A DNA stretch of 64,000 nucleotides, from NCBI GenBank assembly GCA_027919835.1, contig JANVFP010000014.1, positions 930,001 to 994,000 on the forward strand, in the 5' to 3' direction. A program made the translations under genes and the position numbers. Every line of letters starts with the position of its first letter. The stretch's first letter is position 1. Shown piece by piece: positions 11,189 to 20,952 of this stretch. The notes below the pieces were generated by a model. That model did no database searches, was not told the DNA's origin, and saw only the letters and a program-made list of their open reading frames with translations. The DNA is from Lentinula raphanica (lineage: Eukaryota; Basidiomycota; Agaricomycetes; Agaricales; Omphalotaceae).

Positions 11189-13030
11189 GAGTGTGAGCAA
11201 ATTACCTTACCTTGGCTACCTTGGCTACCTTGACTCACCAAAAATTGTATGGTACCTACCTTGACTACCTTTTCCCACACCCTGACAAATTACCTTGTAC
11301 CTTGATATTCCTTGGGTGCAATAACACACATATAAGACAGAACTCATACTACTATTACATGTTACATTTCTTATTATTCAGTCTAATTAATACCTGCTCT
11401 CAAATGCAAGACTTCTAACAATTGTAAATAAATATGTATATTTTTATAGCTATGCAATCACAAGAGGAAACAGGAGGTAACTTGAGTACAGTAAGACTAC
11501 AGCTACTGGTTATATATATACTAATAAACAAATCTGTCACTGCTTCTTCTGTTATTTGTTGGCTGCCTCTTTTTGCAATTTTTTAGTCCTTCTAGTTCTC
11601 TTCATTATATAGTACTAAATTTTGTTGTTTCTCTTGACATTGTTGGAATAAACATCAGATTCCAGTCTATTAGCTGAGAGATTGAGTGAACACACAGGGC
11701 AATAAATTGAAAATACAATACTATCCCTAGAGGGGGAAATATCAAGATTCCCTTGCATTATCATGCTCAAATCTAAACCTAAACATCTCATATGTTATTA
11801 TTCACTCTTGTACATGTTAGTCTTACTATGATTCATGTTTTCATATCATTCTCATTGTTCTACTCCTAATTCACTATCTTACATATAAAAACCCTTTGTA
11901 AACATTTTAGAGCTTTGTTGAAACAACATCTTTCATGCTTCATCCAAATCTTTGCCTTGATTATCTTTGTTAACTTCCCAAACTGGTTCCTAACATAGTG
12001 TTACTACCTGTTCATGCATACTGATAGTTTACAAATTGTTACTTATGATAATGATTTCTACAGGTACTTATGAATCTGAGTCCTTTGCACTTATTCATGT
12101 GCCTCTGAAGATTGTTGCTTACAGTAGTTTTCACAGATGTAACTATTTTTGGAGGAACTAGTAGTTGAGTTGCTCTGTATGTACATTGTAGACTGGAGGG
12201 ACTTGTAGTGGATTTGCTTCTGTCTGGACAGTCCAGTGAAGGTATTTCATCTTATAGTTTTAGGGTTGTTTTGGAACTTGAGTGCTATAGTACCAATAAA
12301 TTTTTACATATATTCAAGCTCTAGCTATTGTGGAATTCCCCTTAGAACTCTTCATTGCTCTAAGGGTACATCTATTTCTTCCTCTACTTATTTCATATAT
12401 TCATACTCACATTGACCTGTAGTGATTGTATACTTGCTAAGATACAGATAACAGAAGAATTCTTCATCATTCTGAGGTTATTCAATGGATACTCATGTAC
12501 TAATATTCTCTATATGTTGTGCATGATAATTTTGAATATTTTCTCAAGATGATTTCAAGGACTGTTATTAGGATCACCTTTGTGACCTAGACTTTCATAC
12601 TGATTATTTTTGTCTTCATTTCTGCAATTATTATTGACATTTTCTTGGGATATTTATTATTCTCAAAGACTTTTATCATAATTCACCTTTATAATTATTC
12701 TAGACTGGAATGATTACAGTATGTTCTGTAGTATACTTTGAGTGAAATGTGGTGCTGGATTAATGGCAAAGAAGATGTTGGAAATAGTAGAACATGACTG
12801 TGAAGAAAAGATAGTGGTAGTCGGAAGGGAGTAATACAAATTAATATTGTTTTGAGCTCCACTACCTTGGCCGAACCTTGGCCGAAGCCCTGCTACCTTA
12901 GCCGGACCTTGGCCGAAACTCAGCTACCTTGGCCGGACCTTGGCCGAACCTTGGGAGTACGCACCCAAGGTAATTTAGTAAGGCCAAGGGAAGGCCAGGT
13001 AAGGTGCGGTAAGGTAATTTGGTAGCCACC
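11189..13030. mobile_element. Non-autonomous DNA transposon with 9-bp target duplication (Mutator-like?)
   Basis: GGTCAAACC occurs directly outside both ends (11180-11188 and 13031-13039), a perfect 9-bp direct repeat. Exactly 10 bp inside each copy, the ends share AAATTACCTTACC in inverted orientation (11199-11211, and its complement ending at 13020). Subterminal regions carry many CCTTGGCT or CCTTGGCCG-type short repeats, again inverted between the two ends. The 1,842-bp body is strikingly AT-rich compared with the flanks and has no ORF of useful length, so it cannot move alone. A 9-bp duplication is typical of Mutator-like elements; the first 10 bp of the two ends match poorly, so the superfamily is uncertain. 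Confidence 0.75.
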
Positions 13031-13135
13031 GGTCAAACCTCCTTGTACCCTTCCGAAGCAAGACCAAAGTCATTGATGGAGGGAATTGAAGACACGGGAG
13101 TGGAGTTTCAATGGATCACGTTCTGGAAGGTCTGA

Positions 13136-13661
13136 GAGCAGCGGTCCAACGGACGACGAGGTGATAGCAATACGGAAGACCGGATGAGGGTTTCACTTTC
13201 GGCAGTTGATTTCTTTCTGGATGCAGTAGAGATCTTGAACAGAATCAACTGCCAAACCAACCTATGCGAACGACGAAAACATTACGAGCAGGCAATGAGG
13301 CACAATTTCTTTGGAAGGACAGCCAAGCTGGATGACGACGGGAGGCAAGATGAGATGAACGTTCATTGTGCATTGTGTATCAAGACGAATGTTACCTGCG
13401 TAACGTCGCTGTCCGGTCCTAAGGCCTAAGGCTAGATACTGGTTGTTGTCCAGGCAATATAGATTCTGGATCGTCGCAGAAATCGCGAAGACTGAAGAGA
13501 TTTGTATTCCATTTGTGATGGCCAAGCTTGCTTTCAAAGAAAGAAGATGCTATATCGAGACAGGAAGCATGTAAAGGTCCTCGCACAACGACCTCGCAGG
13601 CTTTGAACACGTTGCTAGCCAGTTGGACACAGATGGACGCTGACAACCTGCGCGAACAAGC
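13136..13661. other. Intergenic, no gene seen
   Basis: Between the decayed gene and the 3' end of the F-box gene on the minus strand. Small ORFs on both strands lack recognisable motifs. Confidence 0.5.
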
Positions 13662-15382
13662 TCACAGGACTCGAACAGTCAAAATGCTCGAGTTCGCTGC
13701 TCTTGTTTTCGTGAACATAGTTTCCAATTCTCGTTCGAGGAATCCACAATCTAGCGACCTATTATCGTTCGACTTCGACGTATCACCACCAGCGTCCACT
13801 TCTATGACCACCTCTCGAAGTAGTGAAACAGGATGTAGACTGGGAGAAGCGATGCTTGCTCGCTGTCGTTCGATCGAGAGACGTGCAAGTTCGGCAACGA
13901 TCACGTCCAAAGCGGAGATGATATCGAATTGAGTCTGGAAGTGCTTCATGTACGGCAGAGAGCTCAGGTAAGACTTGTGATCCGAGGCGAGGAGATGGTT
14001 TGGATTCTCGTTCTGAGAATAACCAAGAGCGAACGCGAGCATGAAACCGGCGTTGTCATACAGAGTGAATTTCAGCGTGGATAGACGGTTGAACAGGAGC
14101 AGATGCTGTGTAATCGTTGCCGTACGAGTGTGGAAAGAGTCTAGTCCTGGCTTGCTATTATCCAGAAGAGCCAGTCTCATATCCGAAATCGAGCTGAAGG
14201 ATAGATTCAACGAAGAGATTTCGGGATATGTTTGTAGGATATATGGGAATAGTTTCATTGCTGAAGCTGATCGATGAGCATAAGAGTCGGATTCAGTGAA
14301 AGCAATATGATAGACTTACGATCATTAATATCAGACGAGACTTTAACATCCAGCGAACGAGCGAATTGACCTAAAGTATTCGATTGAAATGTTTCTAGGA
14401 TGATGCCTATAGTAGGAAGTGAGCGGTCTGTGACCCCCGTACCCAGACTCAAGACGTCCACCAGCTGCTTGCCTCCGAGGGAGTTGAAGCAGTATCCGCT
14501 AAGGCAGCACCAACCCGGAAGGCCGAACTTCAGAAATCCATCAGGCTTAGTCAACGGGTCCTGGTAAGAGGAGTATGACACTCCCACCGAGACAGCGTCC
14601 GGTTTGGTGCGGGAAAATTCGAGCACGCAGTTCATTCTTGGTCCGTATGTACCTGAAACGGTGAAGGATCCTTGGAAGAAGAGGTGCCGCAGGAGAGGAA
14701 ATCGTGAGCAAGAGAATGCGTGCTTGCTGAGCAGCCGTTTGATATCACAATTCTGCATAGATTCGAAATGGGCGAAATATAACTCTTCGAGCGAGGAGCA
14801 GGCAGACTCGAGGACGCCGCCGAAAGGTTCACAGGCCATGAAGTACAGGACCTGTGGCGCGCTATCGATGGATAGACGTCGGAGATGGGAAAAGGAGAGT
14901 TTGTCGATAGATTGCAGTATCGAGGATATCACAGAGTCAGGATAGAGTTGCAGGGAGTGAGGACCGTTTGAAGGGGATCCCATTCGATCGTCATGCATGC
15001 CACAAAACGAAAGATTTAGTCGAGTGACGTTCTGAGTGATATGGACTAAGGATGAAGCACCCGTCGAAAGGAATGATTGGACGGTTCGATGCTGTAGGTC
15101 GCCGCATGTACAATCTACCTCTATGCTTTGCACAGATGGCACCTGCCTGTATACAGGTATCATGCCAAATATCATATCGAACCCTCGTTTGGGCTTAGTG
15201 TGAGGCCCGGAAAGATTCGGATGGTGTACGGAGCATAGAAGATGAAGGTCTGAGAACAGAATCTTGGCTGCAGCGGCATGCCAGGCGCTTGATATGAGCG
15301 AACAAGACCTCAAATCTGACAAGCTGTCGGATAAGAGCTCGACGATGAGGAGAAGAATCTCTGTAGGAAGAGCAGGACCCAT
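13662..15382 (-). CDS. F-box domain protein
   Basis: Predicted 553-residue protein from two exons, 14320-15382 and 13662-14260, joined across a 59-bp intron (GTAAGT donor, CTTCAG acceptor). The N-terminus LPTEILLLIVELLSDS followed by LRSCSLISSAWHAAA is an F-box in the form common in agaricomycetes, the part that binds Skp1 in SCF ubiquitin ligases. The remaining ~500 residues are Leu-rich with evenly spaced strand and helix patterns, as in F-box proteins with degenerate leucine-rich repeats, but no strict repeat is seen. The target is unknown. Agaricomycete genomes carry large, fast-evolving F-box families, and this looks like a member. The start is the first ATG in the F-box frame. Confidence 0.85.
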
Positions 15383-15806
15383 TAGTAAGGCGGAAAGTTT
15401 GCGATTTGCTTTCGGAAACTAATCCCAGAACGGGACGTGGTGTGGGAGAAATGGGGCGCAATCGGCCGAGTCGACATACTCTGAATACAGCTGCGGTCGG
15501 AAGACGTTGAGGTCCATATTAAAATGTTGTTTTTGGGTTGTGTTGAATGAGATGAAGGAGGATTTGAAGTGACCTACAAATAAGCGGAGGTGAGAGGAAT
15601 TTTCGCGTATTTTTCCAGAAGCGCCCAGAGCGCTTATTCGCGTGACGCACGCCACGTGCCCACAGCACGTGGAACAACCGTTGTTTCAACTTTTGAAATT
15701 TGGATTGTTGACTGGAAAATCGACGCGCTCTTTCTTCTCTTCCTTCATCTGCCCCTTTCAAGCCTTTTTCGAATCGTTTCTTTATCGCGATCCATCGACC
15801 ACAGAA
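15383..15806. other. Divergent promoter region with a possible upstream ORF on the minus strand
   Basis: This 424-bp gap is shared by the F-box gene (minus) and the lysine-rich protein gene (plus). On the minus strand a 32-codon ORF (15419-15517) lies 36 bp ahead of the F-box ATG and could act as a leader ORF. I tried to splice it into the F-box frame and found no donor in a usable phase. Confidence 0.4.
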
Positions 15807-16643
15807 ATGCCTCGTAAAGCAGCTTCCACAGCAGAGGGATCAGCTGATGTCGCAGCTCCTCGTCGGTCCACAAGGATAAAGGAGATGCCCAAACCCAAAC
15901 CTGCTCCAGTGAAGAAAGCCCCTGCCAAACCTCGAGCCAAAAAAGCCGATAAAGACAACGAGACGAAGGCGGATGGTGAAGAAAAACCCAAGGCTGCCCG
16001 AGGAAAGAAGCGCAAAGCCAATGAGGACGCTGAAGCCGATGGTGCTCCAGAAGCCCCTGCGTCGAAGAAGGTGCCTTCATCACTTTGAAATCTTGATCCA
16101 CAGAGAACTCATCTACGATGGTGCATAGGCTAAACCAGCTTCCAAGGCCCAGCCAGACTCAGAGACTACTGCTACCACCAAGCCGGCGTCCAAGGCTGCC
16201 GGCAGTAAGCCTCCCTCCAAGGCCGTCGGTAGCAAGCCTCCTTCCAAGGTTAAACCTTCATCGAAAGCCTCTACTAAGCCAGCTTCGAAGGTGAGTATAT
16301 TCTGATATCCGTATGCTTCCTGTTGATTTACCGGAATCATCAACCCAGTCATCTGTCAAACCTCCTTCAAAGGCCGGCAGTCGTGCAGGATCCAAGAAGC
16401 CCTCGTCCAAGGTATGTCCTGAACCCATTTCTTTCAACGTCTATCAACTAGCCCCTATCATTCAACATTGACAATGACCCTTTTCCAGGCCGAGCCTACA
16501 CCCGCTGCTGCCGCTGCCCATGTAGATGAGACGATCGCCGAAGATCCTGCCGCTGAAGCAGAAGCGGAGAAAGAGGCTGAGGTACGACATTCGGCTATGG
16601 ATCAAAACTGGGTTTAAAGTTCTAATTCCTTCCACAGGCCTAG
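15807..16643 (+). CDS. Lys/Ala/Pro-rich basic protein, probably nuclear
   Basis: Predicted 195-residue protein from five exons: 15807-16070, 16129-16290, 16349-16411, 16489-16581 and 16638-16643, all GT-AG and all phase 0. Composition is extreme: N-terminal PRRSTRIKEMPKPKP, a Lys/Ala-rich body with KKRKAN-like nuclear localisation signals, then repeated KPPSKA, KPASKA and KPSSKA modules, and an acidic Ala/Glu C-terminus. It recalls histone H1-tail or HMG-type chromatin proteins in composition, but no folded domain is visible. The last exon is only one codon plus the stop. The introns fall at Lys codons ending repeat modules, which suggests exon-by-exon growth. Function unknown. Confidence 0.7.
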
Positions 16644-17524
16644 TCGACCATTCAGACAACATCCCTGGATACCTTCGCCTGATGATGTGTTCTTCGACGC
16701 GAGGTCCTTTTCTTTGCCTGGACCTGTTTCCGAATGCGGAGAATTTTTCCAGGGGTTTTCGCATCATGCAATCCCCTTGCCCTATCTTATTCCACGTTCC
16801 CGGTCTGTTTTTTGCTATCGTTAGTTTTCCCCAGTCGCTTTCCCCCTCCTTGTGCCACTATTGTGTCTTTATAGCCTTTGTGCGTTGGTTATAACGTTCA
16901 AGTCTGGTTCCTCCTTGTTCGATCCGTTCGCTACCCTTGTCGTCGTCCTCCGTGTATGTGTACTATGTGCGGTTATTCATGATATCTTATGAACTCATGT
17001 AGCTCGTAACTTTGTTCGTTTAGAATACATGGTTTTATTTCTGATTTCATATATTATTTTTTTTCGTTCTTCCTGTTGATGTTGATGTTGGTGCTGATGT
17101 CGGGCTCAGGTTCAGAAGACCTTGCTTTGTGCCATGTCTCGCAACGAAGTGGTTTCAGTTGTACCCTTCGTGAGCCTCATCACTTTTATCTTGACGCTTG
17201 ACTTTTTTGTTGCCCGATGACCTTCCTGTCACGTATTGACTCTCTCTTCGCGTTGTATTTAGGCTCCCTTTCCTATATTCAAGTGCTTGATATTTGCCTG
17301 TTGCATCTTGCAACGTGGTCTGATCTCATGAGGTTGAGTGTCGCCGTCGGGAGCAGGTAGTACTAATTGGCTTGGGCCAAATCTGCAGATGGTCGATCCG
17401 TTATTTCGAGGTATGTTCTTCCTTTTGCCTTCGTATCGTCCGCTGCTGATAGACGATATGTAGTTCTTTGCTGACATCTTCCTTTCCTCACTTCAGAAGA
17501 CTTCAGATCTAATGTCTGTCTAAT
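16644..17524. other. 3' flank, T-rich, no gene seen
   Basis: T-rich sequence after the lysine-rich gene with only short ORFs. Probably 3' untranslated sequence followed by intergenic DNA. Confidence 0.45.
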
Positions 17525-18725
17525 GTCATATCACAAGCGTTGCTGTTTGTCAAATTCTCTACTCGACAATTTCATAGGCCTGCTGCGACGGATCAGTGGC
17601 TCAATGTTGAGACTCGTACTATGTATAGCCTACTGGGCTCATTTTTAGGATATGACCAAGGAGAAAAAGTTCAATTTGGTGAGTGTTGCAATCGCTGTTG
17701 ATAGAATGCGTGCCCCTTCCTTGCTCATAGGTCTTTCTTTCGATAACGGCATAGCTGATCTACTTACCTTGAAGGCTTTTTCGCGTTGAACGCGTGAAAT
17801 CTGACTTCCGACCTTCGAATGTGAGCGAGAACGGAAAGCACAAGTCAATCGGTACTGCCTACCATTCACATTTCTGTAGTACACGACAAATGAGGAGCAA
17901 GGAGGAGCAAGATAACAAGTCTGAGTCGGTCTGTGTTGAAATCACTGTTGCTGGAATGCGTGAACCTCACTCTTCCCTGTTTATAGGTCTTAGCTTCGAA
18001 ATCAGGATATCTGTCATAACTTACTCGAAGCCTCGTTCGTGCTGAACGCATGGACTCTCACTCCTGACCCTCCGATGAGAAACGAGAGAGCGGAAAGCAA
18101 AAGTCAACCGAAGTGACCAGCGTTTCTCCAACTCTGCGGACCTATACGACACCGACTTGGCTTGTGCGACCCTGGTCATGTAGGCTTTTGAATGCTGATA
18201 TGTCCAATGATCTTCTCGAATCAGACAGATTGGCACAGGATAGTCCTTTATCTTCATCGTAGTATCACAGGCGTTGTTGTTTGGCAACCCTTTTCCCAAC
18301 GATTCCACAGGCTCGTTGTGGCAATCAGTGGTCCAATAAAGTTGGGGAAACGCCTTCTTCAGCACCGGAACAAGGTGGAGCAAAGAAGAAGTCCGAGTCG
18401 GTCCGTGTTGAAATCGTTGGTTACAGAATGCGTGGACCTCACTCATCCTTGCTCATAGGTCTTTAGATATCAGTATACCTGATATACTTACTTCGAGGTC
18501 TTTTTCGCGTTGAATACAGGAACTCCGACTCTCTTGACCTTCGTATGAAGGTGAGAGCGGAGAGCAGAATGCAACCGAAGCGACGAGGGCTTCTCAAACT
18601 CTGCTAGCCTCTCAGACCCGACTTTGCTTGTTCTTGCAAGCGGCTGGACAATTGCCACGGTGGTTGTGTAGGCTTCTGAATGCCTCAATATCTCCAATGA
18701 CTTCATTGAATTGGACAGATCACAG
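17525..18725. repeat. Decayed tandem duplications
   Basis: Related segments start near 17676, 17930 and 18402, each holding a GTTGAAATC or GTTGCAATC-like stretch, GAATGCGTG, CTCATAGGTCTT or a variant, TTACTCGAAG or a variant, and GAGAGCGGA. The segment near 17530 (ATATCACAAGCGTTGCTGTT) matches 18258 (GTATCACAGGCGTTGTTGTT) at an offset of about 726 bp, the same offset as 17676 to 18402. The segment at about 18175-18235 (GTAGGCTTTTGAATGCTGAT) matches 18667-18722 at about 490 bp. All copies are degraded and show no common open frame. Within units, stretches resemble intron borders (GTGAGT...CTCATAG), so they may descend from a duplicated gene. Confidence 0.65.
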
Positions 18726-20003
18726 ACAAACTAACAGCCGATCTCGGTCTACTGTATGTTCTTCTTCGAACGGGAGTTTCCGCACTGAGAAGACCAATGG
18801 GAGCTGGAAACTTCTACTGACGATGGGAGTCTTCTTCGAGCTTCCTTGATAGATACATCGAAAGGTGCCGGGTTCGACTTTGTGTGTTTGTTCCGGCGCT
18901 TGGTTGAAGCATCCTGACGTTGACCCAGAGGCTATGTAAAGACATCTGCACATGCAGGTCACTCTACAATGTCAAACGTTCGACCAGAGATGGGTTCAGG
19001 TTCATGATGTATGTCTAGTGAGTGAGTACCTGCGCGAACAGCTCTTATTTTGTGCGGCCCTATGTCAATTCTCATCTTCATAACAGATGGATGTTTCACG
19101 AATCCGAGCTGTCGAGTTAATTTTGGCCACTCCCGCACGATATGAACCTTCAGTCTAGAACAATCGCGTGAGTCCTCAGTAGCAGATCATCTCAGTAGTC
19201 CTCCCGCATTCGTTCAATTTTGCATTATGCATGTCTTGATTCCTCTTGTTGCTAGTTCTCAGTTGGACACGCCGAAACAGTGGCCATTGTGGGATCCTTA
19301 TACGACTTACAAGTGTGTATACTGATGCGACTCTCCGGATGTAATTTCTCAAAGATTCTGCTTTCACTCTACCTGTCAAGTGGGCCAATTGGACTGGGAG
19401 TTTTCATAGCAAAAGAGATGCACTTCCAGATTTGAATCAAATTGCTCTGTTTTTGTGTGGTCCGACGTTATCATTGAGCCACAGTATATCAAAGAGCTTC
19501 TTGGAGCGAGATTGACCAAGTGTACGTATATACTCCATTCCATTGTGTGTCCAAATGAACCCACTTTGTTATAGACGCAGAAGAAGAATTGCGACGTGGA
19601 AAGCTGGACTGTTGCACTGCCTGCCGAGAACTTTTCCCTTCCGTAGACTCAACATTGAGTATTGGATCTTGACGCGCACCATCATCAGAAGCATACCAAG
19701 CCCCACCTCCTTTCCCAAGAATGCCAGTAGTACTTCAGATAATTAACCCAACTTGCGCCACAGGTGACGGCCGAATTCTAGCTTGACAAGCTCAATTTCA
19801 GAACTCCTATTCCCTAGCATTTGCGATTCAGCAAACAATGCCCTATTGAGAAGTCACGCTTCGTTGTGCGGTAGACGTATAAAACCAAGCGCCATGGGAC
19901 ACCTCAGTCATCGTCCAGCGACTTTTGAGTCCTCTACAAGCCTCTACACCTCTCGTCCTTCATTTCGAGCAACAGACTTTTATTGCTACAAGCCCCTCCC
20001 AAC
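18726..20003. other. Intergenic, upstream of the second Kex2-site gene
   Basis: No coding region recognised up to the leader of the gene at 20004; the ORFs are short and without motifs. The last 130 bp hold its TATA box. Confidence 0.45.
19878..19884 (+). promoter_or_regulatory. TATA box of the secreted protein gene at 20004
   Basis: TATAAAA lies 120 bp upstream of the start codon, fitting a short 5' leader of about 80-90 nt. A perfect consensus and correct placement support it. Confidence 0.55.
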
Positions 20004-20678
20004 ATGCGCTCCTGCACTACTATCATCAACCTCTTAGTCGCATTGACGTTCTCGGTTAATGCCGCCCCACTTGTAAGCAATACTGCTACGGCATTGTCAT
20101 GGCCTTCTAACGACGAACACTCATAGGTTCGACGAGATGCCACTGGCGTCCTCTCTGCGGCCTCCGGCGCCGCTACTAGCGTCGTCGGCGGAATTGTAGA
20201 CGGTGCCGGGGATGCCCTGGACAGCATTGGCTCCACTGTAGACGGTGTCACCAGCGGTGTTGGAAGCACTGCTGGTAGTATCGTTGATAGCATTGGCGAT
20301 GTTACTGATGGTCTTCTCCGTAAACGCGCGGGTATCCTCGAAGGAGCGACTGATGCTCTGGACGGCGTTGTTACCACGGGTGAAGACGTCGTCGAAGGCG
20401 CTGTTGGCGCTGCTGAAAGCGCTGCAAACAGCGTCGCCAGCGGTCTCGATGGAATCACCGGTGTCATCCCTGGACTCAAAAGGGACAGCATTCTTAATAC
20501 TGTGACAGGAAGTGTCGACGACACAGGAAGTGTCGACGATGCAGGAAGTGTCGACGACGCCGAAAGTGTCGATGACGCCGAAAGTGTCGCCAATTCGGTC
20601 GTGGATGGTGCTGCTACCATTGTAAGGGATGCGGCAAGTAATGTTGGCAACGCCGTTGGCAGCCTCATCAGTATCTGA
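20004..20678 (+). CDS. Secreted protein with Kex2 sites, relative of the repeat protein at 9.5-10.5 kb
   Basis: Predicted 206 residues. Exon 1 (20004-20072) encodes a 23-residue signal sequence ending NAAPL; a 54-bp phase-0 intron follows, and exon 2 is 20127-20678. The mature part starts VRRDAT, so an RR site comes right after the signal peptide. Further dibasic sites are LLRKR and GLKR. The body is Ala/Gly/Val/Ser/Asp-rich, with segments such as GGIVDGAGDALDSIGSTVDG that resemble the repeats of the minus-strand protein at 9530-10518. Near the C-terminus a six-residue unit (SVDDAG, SVDDAE and variants) is repeated about four times. The signal peptide and intron arrangement match the other gene, so they are likely distant paralogues. 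A cell-wall or surface role, or release as peptides, is possible but unproven. Confidence 0.75.
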
Positions 20679-20893
20679 GTCATATTATACCTTCCTTCAG
20701 CTTTCCTCCATCCGTGTGTTCTACTTAGTAGTGCTATTCCCTCTTTTGTGTTATCAAGATTCATTTTCCAGCATCGATCATGATCGTGAAGTTCAGTACG
20801 ACACTTGAAGTGGGATTGTGCTAAGTCGTCAACTCATCATTTCTACGAACTGCTGACTGGTCTATCGGGTCCGGAGTTAGAGCCTTGAGACAC

Positions 20894-20900
20894 TATAAAA
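20894..20900 (+). promoter_or_regulatory. TATA box of the NACHT-WD40 gene
   Basis: TATAAAA lies 59 bp upstream of the first ATG in the proposed gene, close enough to imply a very short leader, which supports the chosen start at 20953. Confidence 0.55.
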
Positions 20901-20952
20901 GCCTTAGCCTGATCCGCAATTACTTTCCCCATCTTCGTCTCGTACTCTCACT

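Larger units (their letters stand above)
10666..13135 (+). pseudogene. Decayed gene of unknown type, split by a transposon
   Basis: On both sides of the element at 11189-13030 the plus strand has coding-like stretches. On the left an ORF (to 11052) includes FVAEHGANWSTLELAHQ and HSNIQTVRIQSLTI, loosely like the helix-strand repeats of agaricomycete F-box/LRR-type proteins. A plausible intron follows (donor near 11060, acceptor TTTTCAG near 11146). On the right, EGIEDTGVEFQWITFWKV ends at a stop at 13133-13135. The element plus one 9-bp duplication is 1,851 bp, a multiple of three, but simple removal does not give one clean frame, so further decay or introns are needed. The family name is an inference from style only. 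Confidence 0.35.

Noticed and set aside
15419..15517. 32-codon minus-strand ORF as an extra first exon of the F-box gene
   Set aside because: No donor gives the right phase into the F-box frame; kept only as a possible leader ORF.
18860..18910. tRNA-like GGGTTCGACTT
   Set aside because: No matching acceptor, D or anticodon stems around it.
19934..20764. 276-codon minus-strand open frame of Ala/Pro/Ser/Thr composition
   Set aside because: Antisense of the secreted protein at 20004-20678, which has a TATA box, signal peptide and intron; the minus frame is a composition artefact.
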